Part shown: one piece after another, positions 16,425-25,508 of the stretch
Numbering within the stretch: the first letter of the stretch is position 1
Layout: every line of letters begins with the position of its first letter
From: Sphingopyxis fribergensis
Lineage (GTDB): Bacteria; Pseudomonadota; Alphaproteobacteria; Sphingomonadales; Sphingomonadaceae
Reading direction: 5' to 3'
Length of the DNA stretch: 64,000 bases
NCBI RefSeq assembly: GCF_000803645.1
Contig: NZ_CP009122.1
Location: 1,588,501 to 1,652,500 of the forward strand
Notes under the pieces: generated by a model
Database searches by the model: none
The model's input: the letters and a program-made list of their open reading frames with translations, nothing else
What the model was told of the DNA's origin: nothing
Translations under genes and position numbers: made by a program

Positions 16425-17297
16425 ATGTGCACCGAAAACACCGAAGCCGACCTTGACCGCGCCGGAATGTCCGTCGGGCGGCGCAGCTTTACCGCGCTCG
16501 CGGGGGTGGGAGCATTGGCCGCGGCGCTGCCCGCGCGCGCGCTGACGGGCAAGCCTGTGAAGGGCCGTGACGTCACGATCAAGACCGACGACGGAACCTG
16601 CGACGCCTATTTCGTCGCGCCCGCCGAGGGCAAGCATCCCGGCGTGCTGGTGTGGCCCGACATTCGCGGGCTTCGCCCTGCGTTCCGCCAGATGGCCGAT
16701 CGGCTGGCGGGCGAAGGCTATGCGGTGCTCTGCGTCAACCCCTTCTACCGCTGGCAGAAATCGCCGGTGGTCGATGCCGCGAACGACTGGAGCGACCCGG
16801 CGGTGCGCGAGAAACTGTTCGGGTACCTGAAGCAGTTGACGCGCCCGATTGTCGAGACCGACGCGAAGGCGCATCTCGCCTTCCTCGACGCGCAGCCGGA
16901 GGTCGATATGGGGCGCAAGATCGGCACCGCAGGTTACTGCATGGGCGGGCCGATGGTCATCTATACCGCCGCATTGAAGCCCGACCGCGTCGGGGCAGCG
17001 GCAAGCTTCCACGGCGGCGGGGTCGGAACCGACAAGCCTGACAGTCCGCACTTGCTGATCCCGAAGACCAACGCGGGCTATCTGTTTGCGATCGCCGACA
17101 ATGACGACAAGGAAGCGCCGAACGAAAAGGTCTTGCTGAAGGCGGTGTTGGAGCCGCGCAAACAATGGCACGAGGTCGAGGTGTACGAAGGCGCGATGCA
17201 CGGCTGGTGCCCGCCTGATGGCCGCGCCTATAATGAAGCGGCGGCGGAAAAGGCGTGGGCGCGCCAGCTCGAATTGTTCAAGGCCGAATTGGCCTGA
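16425..17297 (+). CDS. Exported dienelactone hydrolase-family protein
   Basis: The 290-residue alpha/beta hydrolase has a twin-arginine-type signal (VGRRSFTALAGVGALAAALPARA, residues 17-39). Catalytic residues are the Cys of GYCMGG (about residue 172), the Asp in FAIADNDDKE and the His in GAMHGWCPP. The family hydrolyses dienelactones or related esters; the twin-arginine leader implies periplasmic activity, which is less usual. AAGGAGAG precedes the ATG. Confidence 0.83.
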   Translation: MCTENTEADLDRAGMSVGRRSFTALAGVGALAAALPARALTGKPVKGRDVTIKTDDGTCDAYFVAPAEGKHPGVLVWPDIRGLRPAFRQMADRLAGEGYAVLCVNPFYRWQKSPVVDAANDWSDPAVREKLFGYLKQLTRPIVETDAKAHLAFLDAQPEVDMGRKIGTAGYCMGGPMVIYTAALKPDRVGAAASFHGGGVGTDKPDSPHLLIPKTNAGYLFAIADNDDKEAPNEKVLLKAVLEPRKQWHEVEVYEGAMHGWCPPDGRAYNEAAAEKAWARQLELFKAELA

Positions 17298-17312
17298 CGT
17301 GCGACCCTGAGG

Positions 17313-17780
17313 TCAGTGCGCGTGCGCGCCGCCGCTCGCGGCATAGCTTGCATAGACGCGCTGGCCGCCGGGGCCGAAGGTCATGACCTTATAGGCTTCG
17401 CGGTGGTCGCCATGCTCCATGCCGGGCGAACCCGTCGGCATACCCGCGACGGCAAGACCCTTTACGCCCTTCGGCTTCTCGCTGAGCAGGCGGGCGATTT
17501 CATTCTCGGGCACATGGCCCTCGATCACATAACCGCCGACGAGAACGGTGTGACAACTGCGCAGCGCCTGCGGCACGCCCTGCTTGTCCTTCACTGCAGC
17601 CATGTCGGGCGAATTGACGACGACCGCCTTCGCGCCGAACGACGCCTTCACCTGCTCGAGCCATTTGAGGCAGCAGCCGCAGCCCGCGTCGCGGAACATC
17701 GTGGGGTTCGCGGCATGCGCGGTCCCGATAACGGCGGAGAAGGCGGCGAGGGCGAAAAACGCGCGGCGGGCAGAAGTCAT
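17313..17780 (-). CDS. DUF411 secreted metal-binding protein
   Basis: The 155-residue protein has a signal peptide ending at GTAHA. The DUF411 domain carries CGCCLKWLEQVKASFG, a CxCC metal site (about residues 33-36), then SCHTVLVGGYVIEGHVPENEI and KGLAVAGMPTGSPGM. DUF411 proteins are linked to copper or heavy-metal handling in the periplasm, but no copper exporter is adjacent. It is divergent from the next conserved gene. Confidence 0.85.
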   Translation of the reverse strand: MTSARRAFFALAAFSAVIGTAHAANPTMFRDAGCGCCLKWLEQVKASFGAKAVVVNSPDMAAVKDKQGVPQALRSCHTVLVGGYVIEGHVPENEIARLLSEKPKGVKGLAVAGMPTGSPGMEHGDHREAYKVMTFGPGGQRVYASYAASGGAHAH

Positions 17781-17827
17781 CGCAAATCCTTTTGGTGGAA
17801 CCGCTCCGGAACCTATAGGCAGCCCCC

Positions 17828-18397
17828 ATGAAAGTCCATTTCATCCGATCGGGCGAGCGCCGCTATGGCATGCGGATCGAGCGCGCCGACGCGCCGGTGC
17901 TGGTCATGGACCCGGCGCCGGGCTTCGATCCCGACCTGCCGCACGACATGGTGCATTTTGTCGTCGAGGCGGCGCTGGGCCTCAAGACCGGCGTGTTCGG
18001 TCAGATCGCGGCGGGCGGCGATGCGGGATCCTTTCATGTCGAAGCGGGCGGAGCCTTGTCGGCCAAGGAACGCCAGCGCGCTGCGCGCAAACAGGTCGCG
18101 AAGGGCGCGAAGCTGATCAAGAGTCAGGGCCGCGAAGGCGAATTGTCCGAACTCGCAGCCTTCCTGTTCGACATCGCATGGCGAAGCAGCAAGCGCCCCG
18201 AAAGCGCGGCGCAGCGTGCGGCGCTCGGCGAGGCCGAGCGGACGCGGGTCTCGCTAAGCGCCGACGAACGTGCGCGGATCGACGCAGCACGGCCACTGGT
18301 TTTCGCCGATTTCGAGCGGCTGTCGAAAGCGTGGCGCGCGCTGCCCGTCGGTGACGCGTTGACCTTCGAGTGGCCGTCCACTCAGCCCATCGGGTAG
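17828..18397 (+). CDS. Conserved protein of unknown function
   Basis: The 189-residue soluble protein opens MKVHFIRSGERRYGMRIER. It carries a PGFDPDLPHDMVHFVVEAALGL segment that looks like a conserved core, and has many charged residues in its second half (KERQRAARKQVAKGAKL). There is no signal peptide or membrane segment. I do not recognise the family. Its 3' end overlaps that of the convergent aldo/keto reductase by 16 bases. Confidence 0.65.
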   Translation: MKVHFIRSGERRYGMRIERADAPVLVMDPAPGFDPDLPHDMVHFVVEAALGLKTGVFGQIAAGGDAGSFHVEAGGALSAKERQRAARKQVAKGAKLIKSQGREGELSELAAFLFDIAWRSSKRPESAAQRAALGEAERTRVSLSADERARIDAARPLVFADFERLSKAWRALPVGDALTFEWPSTQPIG

Positions 18398-19398
18398 AGG
18401 ATGTCCTTGCTGACCTTGTGCAATGCTTTCATCACATCGTCGGTCAGCGTCAGCTCCATCGCGTCGAGGATCGGATCGACCTGGTCATAGGCGCTGACCC
18501 CGACAATCGTCGACGCAACGAAGTCATGTTGCTTCGACCAGGCGGTCGCCATCGTCACCGGATGCAGCCCGGCCTCGGCGGCAATCGCGAGATAGCGTTC
18601 GGTCGCGGCAAGGCTCCGGTCGTTGACGAAGCGGCGCCCCATAGCGGCTTGCCGGCCTTCCATCTTCAGGTAACGCGAGAAGCGCGCGCCCTCGGGGGTC
18701 GCCCCGCCCTGATATTTACCCGACAGCACCCCACCGGCGAGCGGCGAATAGGGGATCAGGCTGACGCCTTCCTGCCGGCAAACCTGCGCCAGTTCGTCCT
18801 CGAAGCGGCGGTTGTTGAGGCTGAAATTATTCTGGATCGTATGATAGCGCGCGCCGCCGAGCTTTTCCGACGCCGCGATCGACTTCATCAGCCCCCAGCT
18901 TGTTTCGTTCGAACAGCCGAGGACGCGGACCTTGCCCACGCGGACCAACTCGTCCAGCGCATCCATCATCTCGTCATAGGGCGCGTCATGGTCGGGCCAG
19001 TGCGTCTGGTAAAGATCGATATAATCTGTCTGGAGTCGCGTCAGGCTGTCGTCGACGGCCTGCATGATATTCTTGCGGTCGAGCGCGGTCATGCCGTTTC
19101 GGCACGGCGACTTGAACCAGACGTGGCTCGGCCCCGATACCTTGGTCGCGAGAATGATCGCATCGCGCGGCTTGGTCTTCATCCAGCGCCCGACGATCTC
19201 CTCGGTGCGGCCGACCCATTTGATGTCGGGCGGCACCGGATATCCCTCGGCGGTGTCGTAGAAATTGATCCCCGCCTCGAAACAGCGGTCGAGGATGCGG
19301 AACGCCTCGGCTTCGTCGGTCTGACTGCCGAAGGTCATGGTCCCCATGCAGATATCGGACACATGGATGGCGCTTCGTCCAAGTCGGCGGCTTTGCAT
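18382..19398 (-). CDS. Aldo/keto reductase, Tas-like
   Basis: The 338-residue NADPH-dependent reductase has the TIM-barrel signature: GTMTFGSQTDEAEAFRILDRCFEAGINFYDTAEGY (catalytic Asp and Tyr), lysine in IILATKVSG and histidine in LYQTHWPDHD. The cofactor region NETSWGLMK and PYSPLAGGVLSGKY follow. Overall order and length match the E. coli Tas group. The physiological carbonyl substrate is unknown. Confidence 0.87.
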   Translation of the reverse strand: MQSRRLGRSAIHVSDICMGTMTFGSQTDEAEAFRILDRCFEAGINFYDTAEGYPVPPDIKWVGRTEEIVGRWMKTKPRDAIILATKVSGPSHVWFKSPCRNGMTALDRKNIMQAVDDSLTRLQTDYIDLYQTHWPDHDAPYDEMMDALDELVRVGKVRVLGCSNETSWGLMKSIAASEKLGGARYHTIQNNFSLNNRRFEDELAQVCRQEGVSLIPYSPLAGGVLSGKYQGGATPEGARFSRYLKMEGRQAAMGRRFVNDRSLAATERYLAIAAEAGLHPVTMATAWSKQHDFVASTIVGVSAYDQVDPILDAMELTLTDDVMKALHKVSKDILYPMG

Positions 19399-19437
19399 GG
19401 CTCTGTTCTCCGGTCAGAAGAGGGGAGCGCCGTCTTT

Positions 19438-19456
19438 AGGTTGCGACATGCAACCT
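19438..19456. promoter_or_regulatory. Inverted repeat between lysE-type and aldo/keto reductase genes
   Basis: AGGTTGC-GACAT-GCAACCT is a perfect 7-bp-arm repeat, 40 bases before the aldo/keto reductase start and just after the LysE stop on the same strand. It could be an operator (the adjacent Lrp-type regulator is a candidate) or the stem of a weak terminator; no T-run follows. Confidence 0.4.
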
Positions 19457-19461
19457 TGCAA

Positions 19462-20064
19462 TCAGATCAGCAGCGCAAGCGATCCGACCAGCAGCGCCGC
19501 CATCGTCCAGTTGAACGCGCGCAGCCGCGCCGGGCTGGACAACCAGCCGCGCAGCACCTGGCCCATCACTGCCCACAGGCTGGTCGAGGGCAGGTTGATG
19601 ATCCCGAAAACCACTGCAACGAGCAACACCGCGCCGAAATTGCGGTCGGGCGCGTAGAGCGCGATCGCGGTTAGCGCCATCGACCAGGCCTTGGGATTGA
19701 CCCACTGGAACAGCACAGCCTGAAAAAAGGTCATCGGCTTGCTGCGTGCGCCGGTTTTGGTATCGGGCGCCGCGGCGTTGGCGATCTTCCACGCCAGCCA
19801 GAGCAGATAGACGACGCTCACCACCTTGAGCACGGTGCCCAGGACCGGGAACAGGTCGAACAGGCCCATCAGCCCGACACCGACGAGGATGATCATCAGC
19901 GTGAAGCCGAAGCCGACGCCGAGCGCGTGCGGGACGGTACGGCGGAGGCCGAAATTGGCGCCCGACGCCATCAGCATCATATTGTTCGGTCCCGGCGTGA
20001 TTGACGAGACAAGCGCGAAGGCGGAGAGCGCGGCGAGGGTGGTCTGTTCCATGGCGCGCAACAT
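19462..20064 (-). CDS. LysE-family amino-acid exporter
   Basis: The 200-residue membrane protein has about six hydrophobic helices and the family opening SSITPGPNNMMLMASGANFGLRRTVPHALGVGFGF (residues 16-50). LysE/RhtB proteins export amino acids or related small molecules. It is divergent from an Lrp/AsnC regulator gene 62 bases away, a frequent regulator-exporter arrangement (as in LysE-LysG or BrnFE-Lrp), so the regulator likely controls it. Confidence 0.88.
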   Translation of the reverse strand: MLRAMEQTTLAALSAFALVSSITPGPNNMMLMASGANFGLRRTVPHALGVGFGFTLMIILVGVGLMGLFDLFPVLGTVLKVVSVVYLLWLAWKIANAAAPDTKTGARSKPMTFFQAVLFQWVNPKAWSMALTAIALYAPDRNFGAVLLVAVVFGIINLPSTSLWAVMGQVLRGWLSSPARLRAFNWTMAALLVGSLALLI

Positions 20065-20126
20065 AATGCGTTTCGATGCCGCGCGGATTGCAAAGATGGC
20101 CCGATATCAAGTATAAGTTGCAATCC

Positions 20127-20579
20127 ATGATCAAGATCGATGCCATTGGCCGCAAGATATTGCATGAATTGTCCCGCGACGGGCGAATCTCCAACCTCGA
20201 ACTCGCCGATCGCGTCGGGCTTTCCCCCTCGGCCTGCCTGCGCCGCGTCCAGGAACTCGAACGCAGCGGGGTAATCAAGGGTTATCGCGCGGTGATCGAC
20301 CCCGCGAAGCTCGGGCTGACCTTCCTCGCCTATGTAACCGTCGGGCTGTCGTCGCATACAAAGAAATCGCAGGCCGGCTTCGAGGCCGCGATGGCCGAAG
20401 CGCCCGAGGTGCGCGAATGCCACAATATTACCGGCACGATCGAATATCTGCTGCGCGTCGAGACCGAGGATCTCGCCTCGTACAAGCATTTCCATACCGA
20501 GGTGCTCGGCGTGCTGCCGCAGGTGCATTCGATCACCACCTATGTGCTGATGGACTCGCCAAAAGACGAGCGGGCATAG
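20127..20579 (+). CDS. Lrp/AsnC-family transcriptional regulator
   Basis: The 150-residue protein has an N-terminal helix-turn-helix ([48 protein letters not shown]) and a C-terminal RAM ligand-binding domain ([22 protein letters not shown]). The ATG at 20127 is chosen because family members begin with IDxIGRKIL. It probably senses an amino acid and controls the divergent LysE-type exporter. Confidence 0.87.
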   Translation: MIKIDAIGRKILHELSRDGRISNLELADRVGLSPSACLRRVQELERSGVIKGYRAVIDPAKLGLTFLAYVTVGLSSHTKKSQAGFEAAMAEAPEVRECHNITGTIEYLLRVETEDLASYKHFHTEVLGVLPQVHSITTYVLMDSPKDERA

Positions 20580-20646
20580 TTTTTCTTCGCGCTACCAGCG
20601 AAGCCCTGCGCTTGAACCGCTGCCCCCGCGACCGCATATCGGTTTC

Positions 20647-21633
20647 ATGACGAAACTCTCTTTCCTCGACCTCGTGCCCGTGACCGAAACCGGAACGATC
20701 GCCCAGTCGCTAGCCAATGCCGCCGACCTCGCCTGCCACGCCGAAGAACTCGGCTATGCGCGTTATTGGGTGGCCGAGCACCACGGCATGGCCGGAATTG
20801 CGAGCGCCGCGACCTCGGTCGTGCTCGCGCATCTTGGCCACGCTACCAAGACCATTCGCATCGGGTCGGCGGGCATCATGCTGCCCAATCATGCCCCGAT
20901 GGTAATCGCCGAGCAGTTTGGAACGCTTGAGGCCCTGTTCCCCGGCCGCATCGACCTTGGCCTCGGCCGCGCGCCGGGATCTGACCAGCGCGTCGCTCGC
21001 GCACTGCGCCGCACCCTCGCCAGCGACGAGCGCCAGTTTCCGCAGGATGTGCTCGAGCTTCAAGCCTTTCTGGCCGGGGACGAACAGCTAGGTATCACCG
21101 CAGTGCCAGGGGCGGGCACGCATATTCCGCTTTGGATATTGGGATCGAGTACCTTTGGTGCCCAGCTCGCTGCGATGCTCGGGCTCCCCTATGCGTTCGC
21201 CAGCCATTTCGCGCCCGACGCGCTCGACGAGGCGCTCGATATCTATCGCCGCCAGTTCAAACCTTCGGCGCAGCTCGCCGAACCTTATGTGGCGGCGGCG
21301 TTCAACAGCTTCGCCGCGGATACGCGCGAAGAAGCCGAGTTACTCGCCTCGTCGCAGCAACAGGCGTTCGTCGCGCTCCGCACCGGCAATCCGGGCAAAA
21401 TGCAGCCGCCGCTCGAGGGCTATAAGAACAGCCTGCCGCCGAATGCGCGCGCGATCCTCGACCATGTATTGCAATGTTCGGCGGTCGGCACGGCTGACGA
21501 TATTGCGGCCGGGCTGAAGGCCTTCGTCGCGCGCACCGGGGTTGATGAGGTGATCATTGCGTCGTCGATGTACGATCATGATGCGCGTAAGCACTCGCTC
21601 GCATTGACGATGGAAGCGGGAAGGGCGCTCTAG
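20647..21633 (+). CDS. LLM-class flavin-dependent oxidoreductase
   Basis: The 328-residue luciferase-like monooxygenase has the TIM-barrel features of the YhbW-like group: [82 protein letters not shown], and [22 protein letters not shown]. It needs reduced flavin from a partner reductase. Substrate unknown. Confidence 0.88.
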   Translation: MTKLSFLDLVPVTETGTIAQSLANAADLACHAEELGYARYWVAEHHGMAGIASAATSVVLAHLGHATKTIRIGSAGIMLPNHAPMVIAEQFGTLEALFPGRIDLGLGRAPGSDQRVARALRRTLASDERQFPQDVLELQAFLAGDEQLGITAVPGAGTHIPLWILGSSTFGAQLAAMLGLPYAFASHFAPDALDEALDIYRRQFKPSAQLAEPYVAAAFNSFAADTREEAELLASSQQQAFVALRTGNPGKMQPPLEGYKNSLPPNARAILDHVLQCSAVGTADDIAAGLKAFVARTGVDEVIIASSMYDHDARKHSLALTMEAGRAL

Positions 21634-21651
21634 TCGCCTGTCACCCCCATG

Positions 21652-21681
21652 TTGACGCGGCTCCGGCCGCGGCAGTATAGG
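21652..21681 (+). promoter_or_regulatory. Predicted promoter of argD-argF-hslO
   Basis: TTGACG (21652-21657) and TATAGG (21676-21681) are spaced by 18 bases, close to a sigma-70 promoter. Transcription would begin near 21688 and run at once into the hairpin at 21697-21717. Inference from sequence only. Confidence 0.45.
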
Positions 21682-21696
21682 AGCGGTCCGACCAAG

Positions 21697-21722
21697 GGCG
21701 GCCCGTAGGGGGTCGCCTTTTT
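21697..21722 (+). terminator. Hairpin with T-run in the argD leader, possible attenuator
   Basis: GGCGGCCC (21697-21704) pairs with GGGTCGCC (21710-21717), with one G-U pair, and is followed by TTTTT. It lies between the predicted promoter and the argD start 25 bases on. It may end the upstream oxidoreductase transcript, or it may be a terminator that controls read-through into the arginine operon. Confidence 0.6.
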
Positions 21723-21746
21723 ACTTTTGCCTGAAAGGTGCCTGCC

Positions 21747-22934
21747 ATGACGATCACGCCGCTGATGCCCGTATACCCCCGGTGTGCTGTGCGTCCGGTT
21801 CGCGGCGAGGGCGCCTATTTGATCGGCGAGCGAGGCGAGCGTTATCTCGACTTCGCGAGCGGCATCGCGGTCAACCTGCTCGGTCACGGCCACCCGCATC
21901 TGACGAAGGCGATCCAGGACCAAGCCGCGACGCTGATGCATGTGTCGAACCTCTATGGCAGTCCGCAGGGCGAGGCCTATGCGGCGCGCTTGGTCGAGAA
22001 TACTTTTGCCGACACGGTTTTCCTGACCAACTCGGGCGCCGAAGCGGTCGAATGTGCGATCAAGACCGCGCGTGCCTATCATTCGAGTGCGGGCAATGCT
22101 GAAAAGCATACGCTGATCACGTTCAACAACGCCTTTCACGGCCGCACGCTCGGCACGATCTCGGCGACCAATCAGGAAAAGCTGCGCAAGGGTTTCGATC
22201 CGCTGCTGCCCGGCTTCGCCTATGCGCCGTTCGACGACATCAACGCTGCGCTCGATCTGGTCGACGACAATACGGCGGGTTTCCTCGTCGAGCCGATCCA
22301 GGGCGAGGGCGGCATCCGTCCGGCGTCGCAGCCCTTCCTCCAAGCACTGCGCGATATCTGCGACAAGCGCGACCTGATGCTCGTGTTCGACGAAGTCCAG
22401 TGTGGCGTGGCGCGCACCGGCCACCTTTATGCCTATGAACATTATGGCGTGACGCCCGACATCATGGCGAGCGCCAAGGGTATCGGCGGCGGCTTCCCGA
22501 TGGGCGCTTGCCTCGCGACCGAAAAGGCCGCACGCGGCATGGTCATCGGCACGCATGGTTCGACCTATGGCGGTAACCCGCTCGCTTGCGCGGCCGGACA
22601 GGCGGTGCTCGACGTCGTGCTCGAGGAGGGCTTCCTCGATCAGGTCAAGGCGACCGGCGAGCGCCTGCGTGGCGCACTCGAACAGCTTATCCCGAACCAC
22701 GACCAGCTGTTCGACAGCGTTCGCGGCGTCGGCCTGATGCTCGGCCTCAAGCTCAGCTCGGACAGTCGCGCGTTCGTGGCGCATCTGCGGGACAATCACG
22801 GTCTGCTGACCGTTGCCGCGGGCGAGAATGTCGTTCGCGTGCTGCCGCCGCTCAACATCGACGATAGCCATATCGCCGAATTCATCGAAAAACTTTCAGC
22901 GGGCGCGGCGAGCTACACGCCGCCCGAAGCCTAG
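21747..22934 (+). CDS. argD: Acetylornithine / succinyl-diaminopimelate-type aminotransferase
   Basis: The 395-residue PLP enzyme has class III aminotransferase motifs: [58 protein letters not shown], the PLP-contacting [14 protein letters not shown], and the Schiff-base lysine in [17 protein letters not shown]. It converts N-acetylglutamate semialdehyde to acetylornithine. The ATG at 21747 has GAAAGG eight bases upstream, better than the GTG at 21738. Its stop overlaps the argF start by one base, so the two form an operon. Confidence 0.92.
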   Translation: MTITPLMPVYPRCAVRPVRGEGAYLIGERGERYLDFASGIAVNLLGHGHPHLTKAIQDQAATLMHVSNLYGSPQGEAYAARLVENTFADTVFLTNSGAEAVECAIKTARAYHSSAGNAEKHTLITFNNAFHGRTLGTISATNQEKLRKGFDPLLPGFAYAPFDDINAALDLVDDNTAGFLVEPIQGEGGIRPASQPFLQALRDICDKRDLMLVFDEVQCGVARTGHLYAYEHYGVTPDIMASAKGIGGGFPMGACLATEKAARGMVIGTHGSTYGGNPLACAAGQAVLDVVLEEGFLDQVKATGERLRGALEQLIPNHDQLFDSVRGVGLMLGLKLSSDSRAFVAHLRDNHGLLTVAAGENVVRVLPPLNIDDSHIAEFIEKLSAGAASYTPPEA

Positions 22935-23857
22935 TGCCGAATTTCCTGAACCTGTCCGACGCGGGTGGGGACGCGGTCGCCGCGATGCTCGCCGATGCAA
23001 TCGACCGCAAGGCGGCGCGTGCGGGATGGCCCAAGGGCAAGGTCGACGCCGATGCGCCGCTCGCGGGTCATGTGCTCGCGATGGTGTTCGAGAAGAATTC
23101 GACGCGCACGCGCGCCTCATTCGACATCGCGATCCGCCAGCTAGGCGGCACGCCGATGATCATGGACGCGGGCGTGACCCAGCTCGGCCGCGGCGAGACG
23201 ATTGCCGACACCGCGCGCGTGCTGTCGCGTTATGCCGACGCGATCATGATCCGCACCGACGACCATGCGAAGGTCGAGGAACTCGCGGAATATGCCAGCG
23301 TGCCCGTGATCAACGGGCTGACCGATCTGTCGCATCCGTGCCAGATCGTCGCCGACCTGCTTACGGTCGTCGAGAGCGGCAAGGCACTGCCGGGGCTGGA
23401 ACTCGCGTGGCTTGGCGACGGCAATAATGTCCTCGGCTCGCTGATCGAGGCGGCCGGCCTGTTCGGCTTTCACGTCCGCGCGGGTGTGCCGCAGGGGTAT
23501 GAACCCGACACGAGCTTCGTCGAAGCCGCGCGCGCCAAGGGCGTCCGCATCGACATCATGCGCGATGCGCGCGAGGCTGTGGCAGGCGCCGATCTGGTCG
23601 TCACCGATACCTGGGTGTCGATGGGACAGGATCATGCCCACAACAAGATCGCGGCGATGGCGCCCTATCAGGTCGACGAACGACTGATGACGGGCGCCAA
23701 GAGCGACGCGATTTTCCTCCATTGCCTGCCCGCGCACCGCGGCGACGAGGTGGTCGATGCCGTGATCGACGGCCCGCAGTCGCGCGTGTGGGACGAGGCC
23801 GAAAACCGCGTCCATGCCCAAAAGTCGATCCTGCTCTGGGCATTCGGAAAATTGTGA
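22934..23857 (+). CDS. argF: Ornithine carbamoyltransferase
   Basis: The 307-residue enzyme makes citrulline from ornithine and carbamoyl phosphate. It shows the carbamoyl phosphate site [13 protein letters not shown], the [11 protein letters not shown] motif, [11 protein letters not shown] and the ornithine-loop [11 protein letters not shown]. The start is GTG on the argD stop. The gene order argD-argF-hslO is frequent in alphaproteobacteria. Confidence 0.95.
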   Translation: MPNFLNLSDAGGDAVAAMLADAIDRKAARAGWPKGKVDADAPLAGHVLAMVFEKNSTRTRASFDIAIRQLGGTPMIMDAGVTQLGRGETIADTARVLSRYADAIMIRTDDHAKVEELAEYASVPVINGLTDLSHPCQIVADLLTVVESGKALPGLELAWLGDGNNVLGSLIEAAGLFGFHVRAGVPQGYEPDTSFVEAARAKGVRIDIMRDAREAVAGADLVVTDTWVSMGQDHAHNKIAAMAPYQVDERLMTGAKSDAIFLHCLPAHRGDEVVDAVIDGPQSRVWDEAENRVHAQKSILLWAFGKL

Positions 23858-23867
23858 GTTCGATATC

Positions 23868-24791
23868 GTGAGTGACATCATCGAAACCTGGTTCGACCAG
23901 CCCTTGCTGTTCACCATCGCTGAGCGACATGTGCGCGGGCGGCTGGTGCGGCTTGGCCCGACGCTCCAGACGATCATGGGGGCCCATAATTATCCGCCGG
24001 TCGCCGAAAAGCTGCTGGCGGAGGCGCTGGTGCTCACCGTGCTGCTTGGCTCGACCTTGAAGGATGAGAGCGGCCAGATGACGCTGCAGGCGCAGACCGG
24101 CGGCGGCCCGATCGAGCTGCTCGTCTGCGACTATCGCGGCGGCGAGTTGCGCGGCTACCTGAAATTCGACGCCGAGCGGCTGGCCGAGGTCGGGTCCGAC
24201 CCGACCTTGTTCGCGCTGTTCGGGGAAGGCTTCCTTGCAATCACCTTCGACCAGGCGGCGACGGCGGAGCGTTACCAGGGCATCGTCCCGCTCGAAGGCG
24301 CGTCGATCGGAGAGGCGGCCGAACATTATTTCGAGCAGTCCGAACAGATTTCGAGCCTGATCAAGATTGCTGCGCGCCACGATCCCGAGGCGGGCTGTCT
24401 TGCCGGCGGATTGTTGCTCCAGCATCTTCCCGAAGGCGAAATCGGCCGTGATCGCCTGCACGTCCGTCACGACAATCCCGAATGGGACCATGCGCGAACG
24501 ATCGCGGCGACGCTGAAGGACGAGGAACTCACCGATCCCGCGACTTCGCTTGAAACGCTGGCATGGCGGCTGTTCCACGAGGATGAGGTTCGCGTGGAGC
24601 CGGGCGTTTCGGTGTCGCGCGGCTGCCGGTGCAGCACCGCCTATTTCGCTGGCGTGCTCGCGCAATTTCCTGAAACCGAACGTGCCGACATGGCTGATGA
24701 GAATGGCAGGATCGTCGTCGACTGCGCCTTTTGCTCACGCTTCTTTCCGATCCCGCTGGATGAAATTGCGACCCATAATCGCGCGGAATGA
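23868..24791 (+). CDS. hslO: Redox-regulated chaperone Hsp33
   Basis: The 307-residue protein (GTG start, 10 bases after argF) has the Hsp33 core and ends with the zinc-binding redox switch: CRCSTAYF near residue 252 and CAFCSRFF near residue 286. When oxidised the four cysteines release zinc and the chaperone is switched on. Location downstream of argF puts its expression under the arginine-operon promoter. Confidence 0.93.
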   Translation: MSDIIETWFDQPLLFTIAERHVRGRLVRLGPTLQTIMGAHNYPPVAEKLLAEALVLTVLLGSTLKDESGQMTLQAQTGGGPIELLVCDYRGGELRGYLKFDAERLAEVGSDPTLFALFGEGFLAITFDQAATAERYQGIVPLEGASIGEAAEHYFEQSEQISSLIKIAARHDPEAGCLAGGLLLQHLPEGEIGRDRLHVRHDNPEWDHARTIAATLKDEELTDPATSLETLAWRLFHEDEVRVEPGVSVSRGCRCSTAYFAGVLAQFPETERADMADENGRIVVDCAFCSRFFPIPLDEIATHNRAE

Positions 24792-24928
24792 AGGCCGATT
24801 CCGTCCGCGACCGGCGATGAAGCGGGTCAATCGAGCGCCAAGCGGTTGAAAACGCAGTTTCGGATTGCTAGCTAAGGAGCAACGGGGTCGCAATTCGCTC
24901 GCTTGCGGGCGGCCAATGGATAGGTGGA

Positions 24929-25333
24929 ATGGCGATCTTCTCTCCCACATTGCGAATGTCCCTGATTGCGCTCGGCTGCGCCGCTGCGACGACGGTGCCG
25001 GCGCAGGCGCCCTCGCTGGCGATGCTCGACCGGCTCGAAAAGGGCAGCTGGCAGCTGCGCGAACGCGGCAAGGATGCCGTGTTACAGACGATTTGCGTCG
25101 GCGACGCGCGCCGGATGATCCAGATCCAGCATCCGCGCGCGACCTGCTCGCGCTATGTCATCGAGGACACGCCGAATTCGGTGACGGTTCACTATACCTG
25201 CCCCGGCGCCGGGCACGGTCGCACGACGATTCGCAGCGAGACGAACCGACTGGTCCAGATCGACACGCAGGGCATCGCCGAGGGCAAGCCGTTTTCGCAG
25301 GCGATCGAGGCGCGCCGTACCGGCGGCTGCTGA
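24929..25333 (+). CDS. Secreted DUF3617-like protein
   Basis: The 134-residue protein has a signal peptide (residues 1-26, ending VPAQA). A small domain follows with GSWQLRERGKDAVLQTICVGDARRMI, the pair RATCSRYVIED and YTCPGAGHGRTT, and a C-terminal cysteine, giving four cysteines that probably form disulfides in the periplasm. This is the pattern of DUF3617 proteins in sphingomonads. Function unknown. Confidence 0.75.
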   Translation: MAIFSPTLRMSLIALGCAAATTVPAQAPSLAMLDRLEKGSWQLRERGKDAVLQTICVGDARRMIQIQHPRATCSRYVIEDTPNSVTVHYTCPGAGHGRTTIRSETNRLVQIDTQGIAEGKPFSQAIEARRTGGC

Positions 25334-25475
25334 GCGAACGATTTGTTAACCATGCGGCGTTAGACGGGTGCAGGGCTTCTTCATGTTTGCCCTTTCTCCC
25401 TAATGGCTGTCATGCCGAACTGGGTCGTGCGGCAATTGCCTCGCGGCCCATTTCTTTTGGTGCGGCGCAGCCCTT

Positions 25476-25491
25476 GCACCGCTTGCGGTGC
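25476..25491. promoter_or_regulatory. Hairpin in the queC leader
   Basis: GCACCG-CTTG-CGGTGC is a perfect stem-loop 17 bases before the preferred queC start. It lacks the conserved segments of a preQ1 riboswitch, so I do not call it one. It could affect translation or be incidental. Confidence 0.3.
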
Positions 25492-25508
25492 GGGACTATT
25501 TGGCGCCG

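Noticed and set aside
25334..25508. preQ1 riboswitch before queC
   Set aside because: The leader lacks the conserved preQ1-I loop and A-rich tail; only a simple hairpin is present.
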